Of a DNA stretch of 64,000 nt, positions 8,990 through 18,101 are shown one piece after another. The stretch is taken from the NCBI RefSeq assembly GCF_022565915.1, contig NZ_JAJOYX010000002.1, positions 318,293 to 382,292 of the forward strand, read 5' to 3'. The position numbers were made by a program, and so were the translations under genes. A model generated the notes under the pieces. That model saw only the letters and a program-made list of their open reading frames with translations, was not told the origin of the DNA and ran no database searches. The DNA is from Nesterenkonia sp. LB17. GTDB lineage: Bacteria; Actinomycetota; Actinomycetes; Actinomycetales; Micrococcaceae. Every line of letters starts with the position of its first letter. The stretch's first letter is position 1.

Positions 8990-10009
8990 ATGCTTGACAT
9001 GCTCGCCGTCATCGGCCCGATGTTCCTGGTGATCGGCGTCGGTTTCGCCGCCGGATTCATCCCGCGCTTTCGCAGCGGGCAGGACCACCTCAACGGCTTC
9101 CTGTTCTACTTCGCGCTGCCCACCTTCATCTACACCGCGATGATCACCGCCCCGCCCACCGCCGGCTTCCCGCTGCTCGCGGTGGTCATCGTCGCCGTCG
9201 TGACCCCGCTGGTCTCCATCGCCCTGTACTACGGCAGCCGCCTCTTCGGCGTCCGCGGCCACGAGGGCGCCGCGGCGACCTCGCTGGCCGGCAGCTTCGG
9301 CAACGTCGGGTACTTCGGAATCCCGGTGTCGATCAGCGTGCTGGGCCCCGAAGCCGGCCTGGCCGCCGGGATCGTGCACATGATGCACAACCTGATCTAC
9401 CTCAACGGCTACCCGCTGGTCCGCACCGTCGTAGCTTCCCGTGCCACACAGACCGGGGACGCGCAGACCGGGGATGCGCAGGCCGGGCACGCGGAGCGGG
9501 CCGGCGGCATCGGGCACCTGCTGCGCACGCAGATCGGGCCGATCCTGAAGCGGGCGCTGCTGCTGAACCCGGTGTTCATCGCCATGGCGCTGGCGCTGCT
9601 GGTGGTCTTCAGCCCGCTGAGCCTGCCCGCGCCGATCAACGAATCGGCGAGCCTGCTCGGGCAGACGGCGGTCCCGCTGGCGCTGTTCTGCGTCGGCCTG
9701 GCGCTGCACCCGGCGATCGAGGGGATCCGCAGCGGGGGAGTGCCCAAGCGTCTGATCGGACTGGGCACGGTGGGCAAGATCCTGGTGCTGCCGGTGCTGA
9801 CCTGGCTGGCGGTGCTGCCCTTCTATGACCAGCTGGGACCGATCTGGGCGGGCACGCTGATCATCATCGCCGCGATGCCGTCGTCCACCACGGTCTATGT
9901 CTTCGCTCAGCAGTACGAGGGCGACGGCCGGCTGGCCGCCTCGATCCTGGTGACCAGCACGCTGGCCTGCCTGATCACGCTCCCGCTGCTGGCAGAGCTG
10001 CTGCTCTGA
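8990..10009 (+). CDS. AEC (auxin efflux carrier) family transporter
   Basis: A 339-residue polytopic protein with about ten hydrophobic segments, the first MFLVIGVGFAAGF. It has the AEC-type arrangement of two five-helix halves split by a hydrophilic loop at about residues 145-180. That loop carries a short repeat (TQTGDAQTGDAQAGHA). The helix-4 region GSFGNVGYFGIPVS and the later AMPSSTTVYVFAQQYEGD are characteristic of this family of small organic-acid or malate-type permeases. The start ATG at 8990 has a GGGGGAG ribosome binding site. The gene ends 35 bp inside the convergent cydC coding region, so the two 3' ends overlap. Confidence 0.88.
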   Translation: MLDMLAVIGPMFLVIGVGFAAGFIPRFRSGQDHLNGFLFYFALPTFIYTAMITAPPTAGFPLLAVVIVAVVTPLVSIALYYGSRLFGVRGHEGAAATSLAGSFGNVGYFGIPVSISVLGPEAGLAAGIVHMMHNLIYLNGYPLVRTVVASRATQTGDAQTGDAQAGHAERAGGIGHLLRTQIGPILKRALLLNPVFIAMALALLVVFSPLSLPAPINESASLLGQTAVPLALFCVGLALHPAIEGIRSGGVPKRLIGLGTVGKILVLPVLTWLAVLPFYDQLGPIWAGTLIIIAAMPSSTTVYVFAQQYEGDGRLAASILVTSTLACLITLPLLAELLL

Positions 10010-11657
10010 TCTTCCCCGCGTCGATCTCGTAGACGCTGCCCACATGGCGCAGCACCGCGCTGCGGTGGGCGATCATGATCACCGTCGCGTCGGTGGCCTC
10101 AGGCATCCGGCGCAGGATCTCGGCCTGGGTGAGCGGATCCTGGGCCGAGGTGATCTCGTCGAGGATCAGCACCGGGCTGCCCCGCAGATACCCGCGAGCA
10201 AGCGCCAGCCGCTGTGACTGACCCCCGGAGAGCCGGGCGCCCTCGCTGCCAAGCTGCGTGTCCAGACCTTCCGGCATCGCCTCGATATCGGCGGACAAGC
10301 AGGCGGAACGGCAGGCGGCAAGGATCTGCTCCTCGGTGGCCGCCGGGCTGCCCAGCAGCAGGTTCTCCCGGATGGTGCCGCTGATCATCACCGGGCGCTG
10401 CTCCACCACGGTGATGTTCGCGCGCAGCGCGGCCAGCTCGAGATCACGCACATCGGTGCCCCCGAGCCGCACCTCACCGGCCTGCGGGTCCCAGACTCGG
10501 GTCAGCAGCGAGGCCAGCGTGGACTTTCCCGACCCGCTGACCCCGACGACGGCGGCCACCTGCCCGGCTTCGACGTGAAGCTCCACGTCGCGCAGCACCT
10601 CTCGCTCGGTGCCGGGGTAGCCGAAGCTGACCCCGTGGAAGGACACCGAGGCGGCGCCGTCGCGCTCGGTGCTCACCGCGACGGGGTGGGTGGGCTCGGC
10701 GACCTCGCGCGTGCTCTCCTCGAGCTCGCGCAGGTTCGCCGCGGAGGCCAGCGCCGCAGGCAGCGAGATGCCCAGCGCCTCGATCGCGGCGAGCGCGGGG
10801 GCGGTGCCGGGCACCAGGGCCAGCACCAGCAGCAGCTCGGTGTAGCCGATCACGCCCTCCTGGGCCTGGGGCAGTCCCAGCAGCAGCAGGATGAACAGTG
10901 CGAGCACCTGCCAACCCTGACCGGCAGCCGCGCGCAGTCCCTGCAGCACCGAGGCGCCGCGGGAGCCTTCCCCGATCTGGGCGCCGATGTGGTCCACCCG
11001 CTGAGCCCGCTGTTCCTGGGCGCCGAAGATCGTGATCTCCTGAGCCCCGCGGAGGTCGTCGCTGATCTCCTGGGCCAGGGCGCCCCGCGCACGCACCTGA
11101 GCGGTGCTGTTGGCGCGTCCGCCGCGGCGACCGATGCCGATCAGCGCGGCAGCGGCCGCCAGGTAGATCAGCAGCAGCCCGAGTCCCAGCGCTGCGCCGG
11201 TCAGGTTCCAGGTGAGCACGACGGCGGCGGCGGGGATCAGCACCGCAGTCACCACCGGGGCCAGGGTGTGCGCGAAGAAGACCTCCACCCGGTCCACGTC
11301 ACGCGTGGCGGCTGAGAGCAGCCGGCCGCTCCCGCGGGAGGCGGTCACCGCCGGGGCCAGCGGGATCAGCTTCTCGTAGAGCCTGATCCGCAGCTGCTCG
11401 AGCAGCGCGAAGGCCGCGGTGTGCCCGGAGAGCTGCTCGGCGTAACGGGTCAGGCCTTTGGCCGCGGCCAGGGCGATCATGACCGCCACGACGGTCCCCA
11501 GCTGCGGGATGTCCTGGCCGTCGGCGAGACGGCCCACCAACCAGGCCGGATAGACCAGCAGAGCGGCGCCGCAGAGCAGGGTCAGCGTCCGGGCGAGGGC
11601 CGAGAGCGCGAGCAGCCCGGCGGATCCCTTGGCCAGCGTCAGCAGATGCATGATCAT
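9975..11657 (-). CDS. cydC: ABC transporter subunit CydC (thiol exporter for cytochrome bd assembly)
   Basis: A 560-residue half-transporter: N-terminal six-helix membrane domain (residues about 1-300) and ABC ATPase with Walker A GVSGSGKST, signature LSGGQSQRLALARGY, Walker B VLILDEITSAQD and switch IAHRSAV. CydDC exports cysteine/glutathione-type thiols to the outside and is needed for mature cytochrome bd. The start overlaps the cydD stop as ATGA, so it is translationally coupled to cydD. No cydA or cydB lies in the window on either side, so the oxidase genes must be elsewhere or absent. The Walker B reads DE-IT rather than DEPT, which is common in CydC-like subunits. Confidence 0.9.
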   Translation of the reverse strand: MIMHLLTLAKGSAGLLALSALARTLTLLCGAALLVYPAWLVGRLADGQDIPQLGTVVAVMIALAAAKGLTRYAEQLSGHTAAFALLEQLRIRLYEKLIPLAPAVTASRGSGRLLSAATRDVDRVEVFFAHTLAPVVTAVLIPAAAVVLTWNLTGAALGLGLLLIYLAAAAALIGIGRRGGRANSTAQVRARGALAQEISDDLRGAQEITIFGAQEQRAQRVDHIGAQIGEGSRGASVLQGLRAAAGQGWQVLALFILLLLGLPQAQEGVIGYTELLLVLALVPGTAPALAAIEALGISLPAALASAANLRELEESTREVAEPTHPVAVSTERDGAASVSFHGVSFGYPGTEREVLRDVELHVEAGQVAAVVGVSGSGKSTLASLLTRVWDPQAGEVRLGGTDVRDLELAALRANITVVEQRPVMISGTIRENLLLGSPAATEEQILAACRSACLSADIEAMPEGLDTQLGSEGARLSGGQSQRLALARGYLRGSPVLILDEITSAQDPLTQAEILRRMPEATDATVIMIAHRSAVLRHVGSVYEIDAGKIRAAALPAAGA

Positions 11658-13402
11658 CGGTCTTCACCTTCTCCTGCAGTGGCCTGCGCGTAGTAGCCCT
11701 CCTCGGCGAGGAGCTCCTCTGGGGTGCCCAGCGCCGCGGTGCGTCCGGCTTCAAGGACCAGGACCTGATCGGCCCAGCGGGTGGTGGCCAGCCGGTGGGC
11801 GATGATGATCAGCGTGTGGTCTCCGGCGAGGCTGCGCAGCGATTCGTCGACCAGTTGTTCGGCGCGCCGGTCCAGGTCAGCGGTGGGCTCGTCGAGGATC
11901 AGCAGCTTGGCCCCGGAGAGCAGCGCGCGGGCGATCGCGAGTCGGCGGATCTGTCCTCCGGAGAGCGAACCGCCGTCCTCACCGACCTGGGTGGCCAGTC
12001 CTCTGGGCTTTGCGGCGATCTCCGCGTCGAGGCGCGCCTGGGCGAGGACCTCCCAGAGCTGGCGATCGGTGGCGTCGGGACGGGCGAGGCGGAGGTTCTC
12101 CGCCACGGTGCCGGAGAAGATGAACGGCTTCTGCGGCACGGTCACCGCCGCCTGCTGCAGCGCCGCAGAATCGGCCGGCTGACCCTCGAGCAGCAGCTGA
12201 CCGGCCGCCGTCGGGATCAGGCCCTGCAGCACCGCGGCCAGGGTGGACTTGCCGGCTCCGGAGGGACCGACGACGGCGACGGCGGTGCCGCGCGGGACGC
12301 TCAGCGTGACTCCGCGCAGGACGCTGCTGCCGCCGCGGTCCACGCCGAGATCCTTCAGGCGCAGCAGTTCGACGGTCTCCGCCGCAGGTTGTGCACGCGC
12401 AGCTTCCGACGGGGCCTCAGCGACCGTCGTCGGGGTCGTCAGCGTCTGGGTGAACAGTCCCTGCTGGGTCCGTCCGGCCATCGCGACGTAGAAGGAGCGG
12501 CCGAGCTTGTCGATGGGTTCGTAGAGCATCGTGGCGAGCAGCACCACGGCGAGGAATCCGCCGGCGGTGATCGCACCGACGTCGAATCGCCACAGGGCCA
12601 GCCCGACCGCGGCGGTAATCATCACCAGCGAGAAGAGCGCGTCATTGACCAGGATCATCAGCTGGCTGCGCTTGAGCAGCGTCACCGCCTGGACCCGCAG
12701 GGCAGCGGCGGCCTCGGCCACGCTGCGCCGGCCGGCGTCTTCAGCGCCCAGCAGCACCAGCCCGCCGAGGGAGCGCAGCACCTCCTGGAACTTCGCGGTG
12801 GCCTGTCCGGCGAGGCGCCGGTAGGCGGCGGTGGGGCCGCGGAAGCGCGCCAGGAAGAACCGCACCAGCACCGGGACCAGCAGCACCAGGACCAGCAGCA
12901 CGACGGCGATCACCGGGTCTACGAAGATGCCCAGCATCAGCAGCACCAGGGCCGGGGCGGTGAACGCCGCCAGCGCCGGCCCCAGGAACTCCGCACGGTA
13001 TTCCGCGATGCGTTCCACCCCGCCGGTGAGCAGCTCAGCCTCACCCGTGCCCGGGCGGCCGCCGCCAGGGCGCCCACCGGGACCGCCGCCGCCGGGGCCA
13101 GCAGGTGGCCCTGACGGAGCGGCCGGGTCACGGCCCAGCGCGACCCGGATCCCGCTGGCCCGCCAGCGCTGTTCCTCGACCGCGCGCAAGCGAGGCGGCA
13201 CGGCGGCGGCGATTCCGGCGCAGATGATCGCAGCGGCGCCGGCGATCGCGCCGAGGACCAGCGCACCGGTGGGGTCCGTCTCGCCGAGCGCCGCATCCAG
13301 GACCTGGCCCAGGGCGAGGAACAGCGTGGCGAGCGCGATCGTGCGGATCCATTGCAGCGCGGCAGCGATCCACGCGCGGGGAGGCATATCTTGCAGAAGC
13401 AC
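11654..13402 (-). CDS. cydD: ABC transporter subunit CydD
   Basis: A 582-residue half-transporter partnered with cydC. The membrane domain runs to about residue 320 and the ATPase has Walker A GPSGAGKST, signature LSGGQIRRLAIARAL, Walker B LLILDEPTADLD and IAHRLAT. An unusual Gly/Pro-rich segment (PSGPPAGPGGGGPGGRPGGGRPG) interrupts the first half of the membrane domain at about residues 96-118, where other CydD proteins have a short cytoplasmic loop. GTG 13402 or ATG 13387 can start it, and neither has a strong ribosome binding site. Confidence 0.9.
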   Translation of the reverse strand: MLLQDMPPRAWIAAALQWIRTIALATLFLALGQVLDAALGETDPTGALVLGAIAGAAAIICAGIAAAVPPRLRAVEEQRWRASGIRVALGRDPAAPSGPPAGPGGGGPGGRPGGGRPGTGEAELLTGGVERIAEYRAEFLGPALAAFTAPALVLLMLGIFVDPVIAVVLLVLVLLVPVLVRFFLARFRGPTAAYRRLAGQATAKFQEVLRSLGGLVLLGAEDAGRRSVAEAAAALRVQAVTLLKRSQLMILVNDALFSLVMITAAVGLALWRFDVGAITAGGFLAVVLLATMLYEPIDKLGRSFYVAMAGRTQQGLFTQTLTTPTTVAEAPSEAARAQPAAETVELLRLKDLGVDRGGSSVLRGVTLSVPRGTAVAVVGPSGAGKSTLAAVLQGLIPTAAGQLLLEGQPADSAALQQAAVTVPQKPFIFSGTVAENLRLARPDATDRQLWEVLAQARLDAEIAAKPRGLATQVGEDGGSLSGGQIRRLAIARALLSGAKLLILDEPTADLDRRAEQLVDESLRSLAGDHTLIIIAHRLATTRWADQVLVLEAGRTAALGTPEELLAEEGYYAQATAGEGEDR

Positions 13403-13733
13403 GCCTCAGATCATTCCAGGTTCAGCGGGCCCCCGTGGGCCAGTGCAACATTTGCGAAGCGCCGTCCGATGCGCTGATCGAGCTGCCGTGATGCAGCCAC
13501 CGGGTGACGCCCCGGCCGGGACAGCAGTCAGCGCGGCGTCGGACTCCATCGCGATCAGCTCGGAGGCCTCGGTGCGGAGGTCCAGGTGAACGCCGCTGGG
13601 CTCAACGGACACGCGCTCGACACCGATCTGCGCCGACCGGTGCCGCGGATGACCTGATCTGGCTGAACAGGACCAATCGGCTGACCGGGGCTGTTCAACT
13701 TCTGTTAACCTTCCTGCTCGAGTGTGTGCGCAG
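13403..13733. other. Divergent intergenic region between cydDC and the chromate-type transporter
   Basis: About 330 bp that should hold divergent promoters. I see no gene and no clear operator. A short AT-richer patch at about 13690-13712 precedes the transporter. Confidence 0.4.
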
Positions 13734-14966
13734 ATGACTGAGCACGCAGAGGACGACGCCGGCCCCGCCGTCTCCCGACACCCCGGCACCGTGGCAGAGG
13801 TGTTCCTGGTCTTCCTGCGCCTGGGGCTGACCTCCTTCGGCGGGCCCGTGGCCCACCTGGCATATTTCCGCGAGGCCTTCGTCACCCGACGCCGCTGGCT
13901 CACCGAGAAGGCCTACGCCGACCTGGTGGGGCTGTGTCAGTTCCTGCCCGGCCCGGCGTCGAGCCAGGTCGGCATGGCGCTGGGCCTGCAGCGCGCCGGC
14001 TACCCCGGGATGATCGCGGCCTGGTTCGCATTCACCATGCCCTCGGTGGTGCTGCTGGTGGCGTTCGCACTGGGGGTCCAACACGCCGGGGACCTCACCG
14101 AGGCCGGCTGGATCGACGGACTCAAGGCCGCCGCGGTGGCCGTGGTGGCCCACGCGGTGCTCTCGATGGCCAAGGCGCTGACCCCGGACGCTCCGCGGGC
14201 GTCCATCGCGGCGGCCGCGATGGTGCTGGTCCTGCTGGTGCCGAATCCCTTCATCCAGGTCGTTGCGATTCTCGCCGCCGGGGTCATCGGGGCCCTCTGG
14301 CTGCGCCCCCCGGAGACCGGGCCGAAGCCCGAGGACGCGTTCACCGTGCGGGTCTCCCGACGTGCCTCCTGGACCGCGGGTGCGCTCTTCGCCGCGCTGC
14401 TGGCGGGCCTGCCGATCCTCGCCGCCGCCAGCGGCACCGGATTGGCGGCCATGGTCGACTCCTTCTACCGAGCCGGGGCGCTGGTCTTCGGCGGCGGCCA
14501 TGTGGTGCTGCCGCTGCTGCAGGCCGAGACCGTCCCCGCCCTGGTGGACCCCGAGGTATTCCTGGCCGGCTACGGGGCCGCGCAGGCAGTCCCCGGCCCG
14601 CTGTTCACCTTCGCCGGCTTCCTCGGCGCCTCCAGCACCGGCACGCCCACCGGCCTCGCCGGCGCCGCCGTCGCGGTCCTGGCCATCTTTGCGCCTGCCG
14701 CGCTGCTGGTCATCGCGGCGCTGCCATTCTGGGAGCGGCTGCGCAGCAACACGTCCGCGCAGAAGGCGCTGATGGGGGTCAACGCCGGAGTGGTCGGCAT
14801 CCTGGCCGCCGCGCTCTACACCCCGGTCTTCACCGCCGGGGTGCTCGAGGTGGGAATCGAGGCGCTGGTGCTCGCTGTCCTGGCCTTCGTGGCGCTGAAC
14901 AGCTGGCGGGTCCCGGCCTGGGCCGTGGTGCTCGCCGCGGGCCTGCTCGGCTGGGTGCTGCTCTGA
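13734..14966 (+). CDS. Chromate efflux transporter family (ChrA-like, two-domain)
   Basis: A 410-residue polytopic protein with both repeats of the long CHR family. Repeat one has FLRLGLTSFGGPVAHLAYF, RRRWLTEKAYADLVGLCQ and LPGPASSQVGMALG. Repeat two has YRAGALVFGGGHVVLPLLQ and GYGAAQAVPGPLFTFAGFLG. ATG 13734 is preferred over in-frame GTG 13722. The family exports chromate or related oxyanions, but many members of environmental actinobacteria have no proven substrate. There is no chrB or regulator next to it. Confidence 0.88.
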   Translation: MTEHAEDDAGPAVSRHPGTVAEVFLVFLRLGLTSFGGPVAHLAYFREAFVTRRRWLTEKAYADLVGLCQFLPGPASSQVGMALGLQRAGYPGMIAAWFAFTMPSVVLLVAFALGVQHAGDLTEAGWIDGLKAAAVAVVAHAVLSMAKALTPDAPRASIAAAAMVLVLLVPNPFIQVVAILAAGVIGALWLRPPETGPKPEDAFTVRVSRRASWTAGALFAALLAGLPILAAASGTGLAAMVDSFYRAGALVFGGGHVVLPLLQAETVPALVDPEVFLAGYGAAQAVPGPLFTFAGFLGASSTGTPTGLAGAAVAVLAIFAPAALLVIAALPFWERLRSNTSAQKALMGVNAGVVGILAAALYTPVFTAGVLEVGIEALVLAVLAFVALNSWRVPAWAVVLAAGLLGWVLL

Positions 14967-15064
14967 GACCCGGCTGACGGGAACCTGGATGTAGAGCAAA
15001 AGCGCAGGACCGAGAGGTACAGTTCTGAGGTACTTGACTGCTATGGCGAGGAGGACCCTGCCGC

Positions 15065-16225
15065 ATGCTGAGCTCCCAAGCTCGCGGGCTGAGTCGTCTC
15101 TATGCCCTCGACGTGGCGCGCGCCGCCGCGGTCTTCGGCATGATCATCGTCAATGTCGGTCCCTACAACACCGACGGATGGGCCTCCTGGATCGTACGGG
15201 CCCTCAATGGTCGCGCCTCCATCCTCTTCGTGGTGCTCGCCGGGATCGGCGTGACCTTTCTGGCGCGCCGCTCGCTGACCAAGGGCATCACCCGGCGCAG
15301 CACGCTGCTCTGGCGGGGCCTGCTGCTGCTGGCACTGGGCCTGGGACTGCAGACCCTGGAGCATGGGGTCAACGTCATCCTCACCACCTACGCGGCGCTG
15401 TTCTTCCTGGCGGCGTTCATGGTCAAGATGTCCACCCGCTGGCTGTTCTGGTCCGCGACCGCCTCTGCGCTGCTGGGACCGGTGCTCTGGATCCTCGCGC
15501 GGCAGACCACGCACTTCCACATCGAACCCGCCCAGATGGGGGACTCTCCGTTCCAGATCATCGGCGCGATCCTGGTCTCTGGCCCCTACCCGCTGGTGGT
15601 CTGGATCGCTCCGTTCTTCCTCGGGGTCTGGCTGGGCCGGCAGCCGCTGGGCAACGCGAAGCTCCAGTGGCGCCTGGTCTACCTGGGAGCCATCGCCGGG
15701 TTCGGCGCCTTCGGAGCCTCGGAGGTGCTGGTCCGGGTCCTCGGCGAGCCGGACACCACGCAGGTCGGCTTCGATCGGATGATCTCCGCGGTGGGACATT
15801 CGCAGATGCCGCTGTGGCTGATCAGCTCCAGCGGCACCGCGGTCATGCTGCTCGGCATCCTGCTGATCGCGGTGCCTCATTTCAACCAGGGCATCCGGCC
15901 GCTCGTCGTGGTCGGGCAGATGCCGCTGACCGCCTACACCGCGCACCTGGTGATCATCGCGCTCTTCATCTACCCCGGACCGCAGAAGCCGCTGGAGGGC
16001 TTCTTGATCAGCTGCGCGATCATGCTGGGGCTGATCCTCTTCGCCGTCGTGTGGATGGCCAACTTCCGCTACGGCCCGCTCGAGGCGCTGCTGCGGATGA
16101 CTCCCGCATTCCTGCGCGTCACCTACCGCCTTCCCGAACGTCACCGCCGCCGGCAGCTCGCGCGCCCCTACCCGCGCCGGGCGAAGCCGGGGGCATCCAT
16201 GGAACAGAAGCCGACGCCTTCCTGA
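15065..16225 (+). CDS. DUF418-like multi-pass membrane protein
   Basis: A 386-residue membrane protein beginning RLYALDVARAAAVFGMIIVN, the typical opening of DUF418/DUF1624 (acyltransferase-related, OafA-like fold) proteins. It continues with AGIGVTFLARRS, many hydrophobic spans and a basic cytoplasmic tail. ATG 15065 has a strong AGGAGG ribosome binding site. Similar proteins are thought to act on cell-envelope sugars or lipids, but no reaction is established for this group. The stop is 12 bp before the gamma-glutamyltransferase start, so the two may be co-transcribed. Confidence 0.78.
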   Translation: MLSSQARGLSRLYALDVARAAAVFGMIIVNVGPYNTDGWASWIVRALNGRASILFVVLAGIGVTFLARRSLTKGITRRSTLLWRGLLLLALGLGLQTLEHGVNVILTTYAALFFLAAFMVKMSTRWLFWSATASALLGPVLWILARQTTHFHIEPAQMGDSPFQIIGAILVSGPYPLVVWIAPFFLGVWLGRQPLGNAKLQWRLVYLGAIAGFGAFGASEVLVRVLGEPDTTQVGFDRMISAVGHSQMPLWLISSSGTAVMLLGILLIAVPHFNQGIRPLVVVGQMPLTAYTAHLVIIALFIYPGPQKPLEGFLISCAIMLGLILFAVVWMANFRYGPLEALLRMTPAFLRVTYRLPERHRRRQLARPYPRRAKPGASMEQKPTPS

Positions 16226-16237
16226 GGGAGACGAAAC

Positions 16238-18016
16238 ATGCAGCCGAAGAACCCCCTGTCGCACCGCGACGCACCGATTGACGTCCACGCACCGCCCCAC
16301 CTCCTTGAAGCGCCCCACACCGTGCGCCCCCGGACGCTGCGCAGGCGGGCTGCGAAGACCACAGCGCTGCTCGCCGCCTTCGGGCTGCTCGTCGCCTGCG
16401 CCACCGAGGAGGAGCCCCCACCGCCGCCCCCGCCGGCGCCCAGCGAGGAGCCGCAGGAGCCCACCAGCACCCCCGAACCGGTGGAGGACACCCTCACCCA
16501 GCAGGGAGTCAGCGCCGGGCATCCGCTCGCCGTGGACGCCGCAGAGCAGGTCCTCGCCGACGGCGGCAACTCCGTGGACGCGGCCATTGCCGCCGCCTTC
16601 GCCATGTCGGTCGTGGAGCCCTTCGCCTCTGGGCTCGGCGGCGGCGGCTCGGTGGTCATCGCCGGCCAGAACGGTGACCCGCTCTTCTACGACTACCGCG
16701 AGATGGTCGGGGTGGACGGGGAGATCCCCGAGACCGGCATCGGCGCACCGGGCTTCGTCGCCGGCATGGGACGCCTGCATCAGGAACACGGCAGCCTGGA
16801 CTGGGAGCGGCTGCTCCAGCCAGCCCAGCAGCTCGCATCCGAGGGCTTCGAGGTCTATGACTTCCTGGCCAGCCGGATGACCGAGGACCTCGGGCCCGAG
16901 GCCATCGAAGGGGTGGAACCCTTCGAGGTCGACGGCGAGGCGCTGGCCAGCGGAGACCAGCTGGTCCAGACCGAACTCGCCAGCACCTTGGAGACCCTCG
17001 CCGCGGAGGGCTGGGACTCCTTCTACACCGGCAGCCTCGCCGAGGAGCTGACCCAGGTCGAGGGCATCGATGCGCAGACCCTCGCCGACTACGAGGTCAC
17101 CGCCTCCGCACCGGTCTCCGGGGAGTTCGGCGACTACGAGGTGCTCGCCGCGGCGCCGGCGCTCCCCGGCCCGGCGCTGGTGCAGCTGCTCCAGATCGCT
17201 GAGGCCCAGGGCATCGCCGAGCTGGAACCGGGCTCTGCGGAGTACATCGAGACCCTCTCTGAGGCCTGGCTCGTCGCCGAGGAGACCGTGTTCACCCAGA
17301 TCGGCGACCCTGCCTTCGTGGAGGTCCCCGTCGAGGAGCTCACCGACGCGGCCGCCAACGCCGAGATCGAGGTCTCCGCCCAATCCGCCGCGCAGGATGC
17401 CGCCCAGGACTCGGAGGAGCAGCCTGCCCAGGCTCAGGCGGACGCTCCGCAGGATGCCAACACCACACACATCTCGGTGATCGATGACGAGGGCATCATG
17501 GTCTCGATGACCAACACCTTGACGAACTTCTGGGGCGCCGGGGAGGTCAGCGGAGGCTTCTACCTGAACAACCAGCTCAGCCGCTTCGAGGCGGTGGACT
17601 CCCCGGCGAACCAGCCAGAGCCCGGCCGCAAGTCGGTGACCTGGTCGATGCCCAGCATCGTCCTCGATGACCAGCAGCGACCCGTGCTGGGCATCGGCAC
17701 CCCGGGTGGACACCAGATCCTGAACATCATGGGCACCGTGCTCACCCAGTGGGGCCTGCAGGACGCGCCCCTGCAGGAGGCCGTGGACGGGCTGCGCTTC
17801 CGCCTCATCGAGGAGGACGAGCTTCTGGTCCTCGACGATGAGCCCGACGAGGAGACCCGGGAGGCCCTGGAAGACCTCGGCTGGGAGCTGCAGGTCTGGC
17901 CGGACGAATGGGGCGGCTTCGGCTCGGTCCAGGCGCTCGAGGTCGACTACGAGACCGGCGAGGTCACCGGCGCCGACGATGACCGGCGCGTGGGCAGCCA
18001 CACCGTCATCGACTGA
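16238..18016 (+). CDS. ggt: Gamma-glutamyltransferase, predicted lipoprotein
   Basis: A 592-residue N-terminal nucleophile hydrolase that cleaves gamma-glutamyl amides outside the membrane. The large-subunit motifs GHPLAVDAAEQVLADGGNSVDAAIA, PFASGLGGGGS and DYREM (glutamate-binding Arg) are present. The autoprocessing site is NTTHISVIDDEG with Thr409 as predicted nucleophile. A basic N-terminal stretch leads to AAFGLLVAC with Cys54 as a lipobox cysteine, then a Pro/Glu linker (residues 56-83), so the enzyme is probably lipid-anchored. The inserted acidic Ala/Gln segment at residues 380-406 just before the cleavage site is longer than usual and may be a linker. RBS GAGGGAG supports the start. 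Confidence 0.9.
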   Translation: MQPKNPLSHRDAPIDVHAPPHLLEAPHTVRPRTLRRRAAKTTALLAAFGLLVACATEEEPPPPPPPAPSEEPQEPTSTPEPVEDTLTQQGVSAGHPLAVDAAEQVLADGGNSVDAAIAAAFAMSVVEPFASGLGGGGSVVIAGQNGDPLFYDYREMVGVDGEIPETGIGAPGFVAGMGRLHQEHGSLDWERLLQPAQQLASEGFEVYDFLASRMTEDLGPEAIEGVEPFEVDGEALASGDQLVQTELASTLETLAAEGWDSFYTGSLAEELTQVEGIDAQTLADYEVTASAPVSGEFGDYEVLAAAPALPGPALVQLLQIAEAQGIAELEPGSAEYIETLSEAWLVAEETVFTQIGDPAFVEVPVEELTDAAANAEIEVSAQSAAQDAAQDSEEQPAQAQADAPQDANTTHISVIDDEGIMVSMTNTLTNFWGAGEVSGGFYLNNQLSRFEAVDSPANQPEPGRKSVTWSMPSIVLDDQQRPVLGIGTPGGHQILNIMGTVLTQWGLQDAPLQEAVDGLRFRLIEEDELLVLDDEPDEETREALEDLGWELQVWPDEWGGFGSVQALEVDYETGEVTGADDDRRVGSHTVID

Positions 18017-18039
18017 CCTGGGACCTGCCTGCATGATCC

Positions 18040-18086
18040 GGCCCGCGCCCCGCCGATGAGAGCGGCGGAGGGGAGCGGCGCGGGCC
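18040..18086. terminator. GC-rich inverted repeat between ggt and thiD
   Basis: A ten-base stem GGCCCGCGCC / GGCGCGGGCC encloses an inner CCGCCG/CGGCGG hairpin. There is no T-run, so it may be a factor-assisted terminator for ggt or a leader structure of thiD, which starts 16 bp downstream. Confidence 0.5.
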
Positions 18087-18101
18087 GATTAGCATGGAGC
18101 C

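Noticed and set aside
7472-10045. 857-residue minus-strand frame opposite the glycosyltransferase and AEC genes
   Set aside because: Its composition (Arg/Gln/His/Gly-rich) and lack of any motif mark it as a shadow of two real genes.
15041-18034. 997-residue minus-strand frame opposite DUF418 and ggt
   Set aside because: Entirely antisense to clear genes and without domains.
18017-18101. TPP riboswitch upstream of thiD
   Set aside because: Only a GC-rich hairpin is present. The conserved THI-box bases are absent and the gap is too short.
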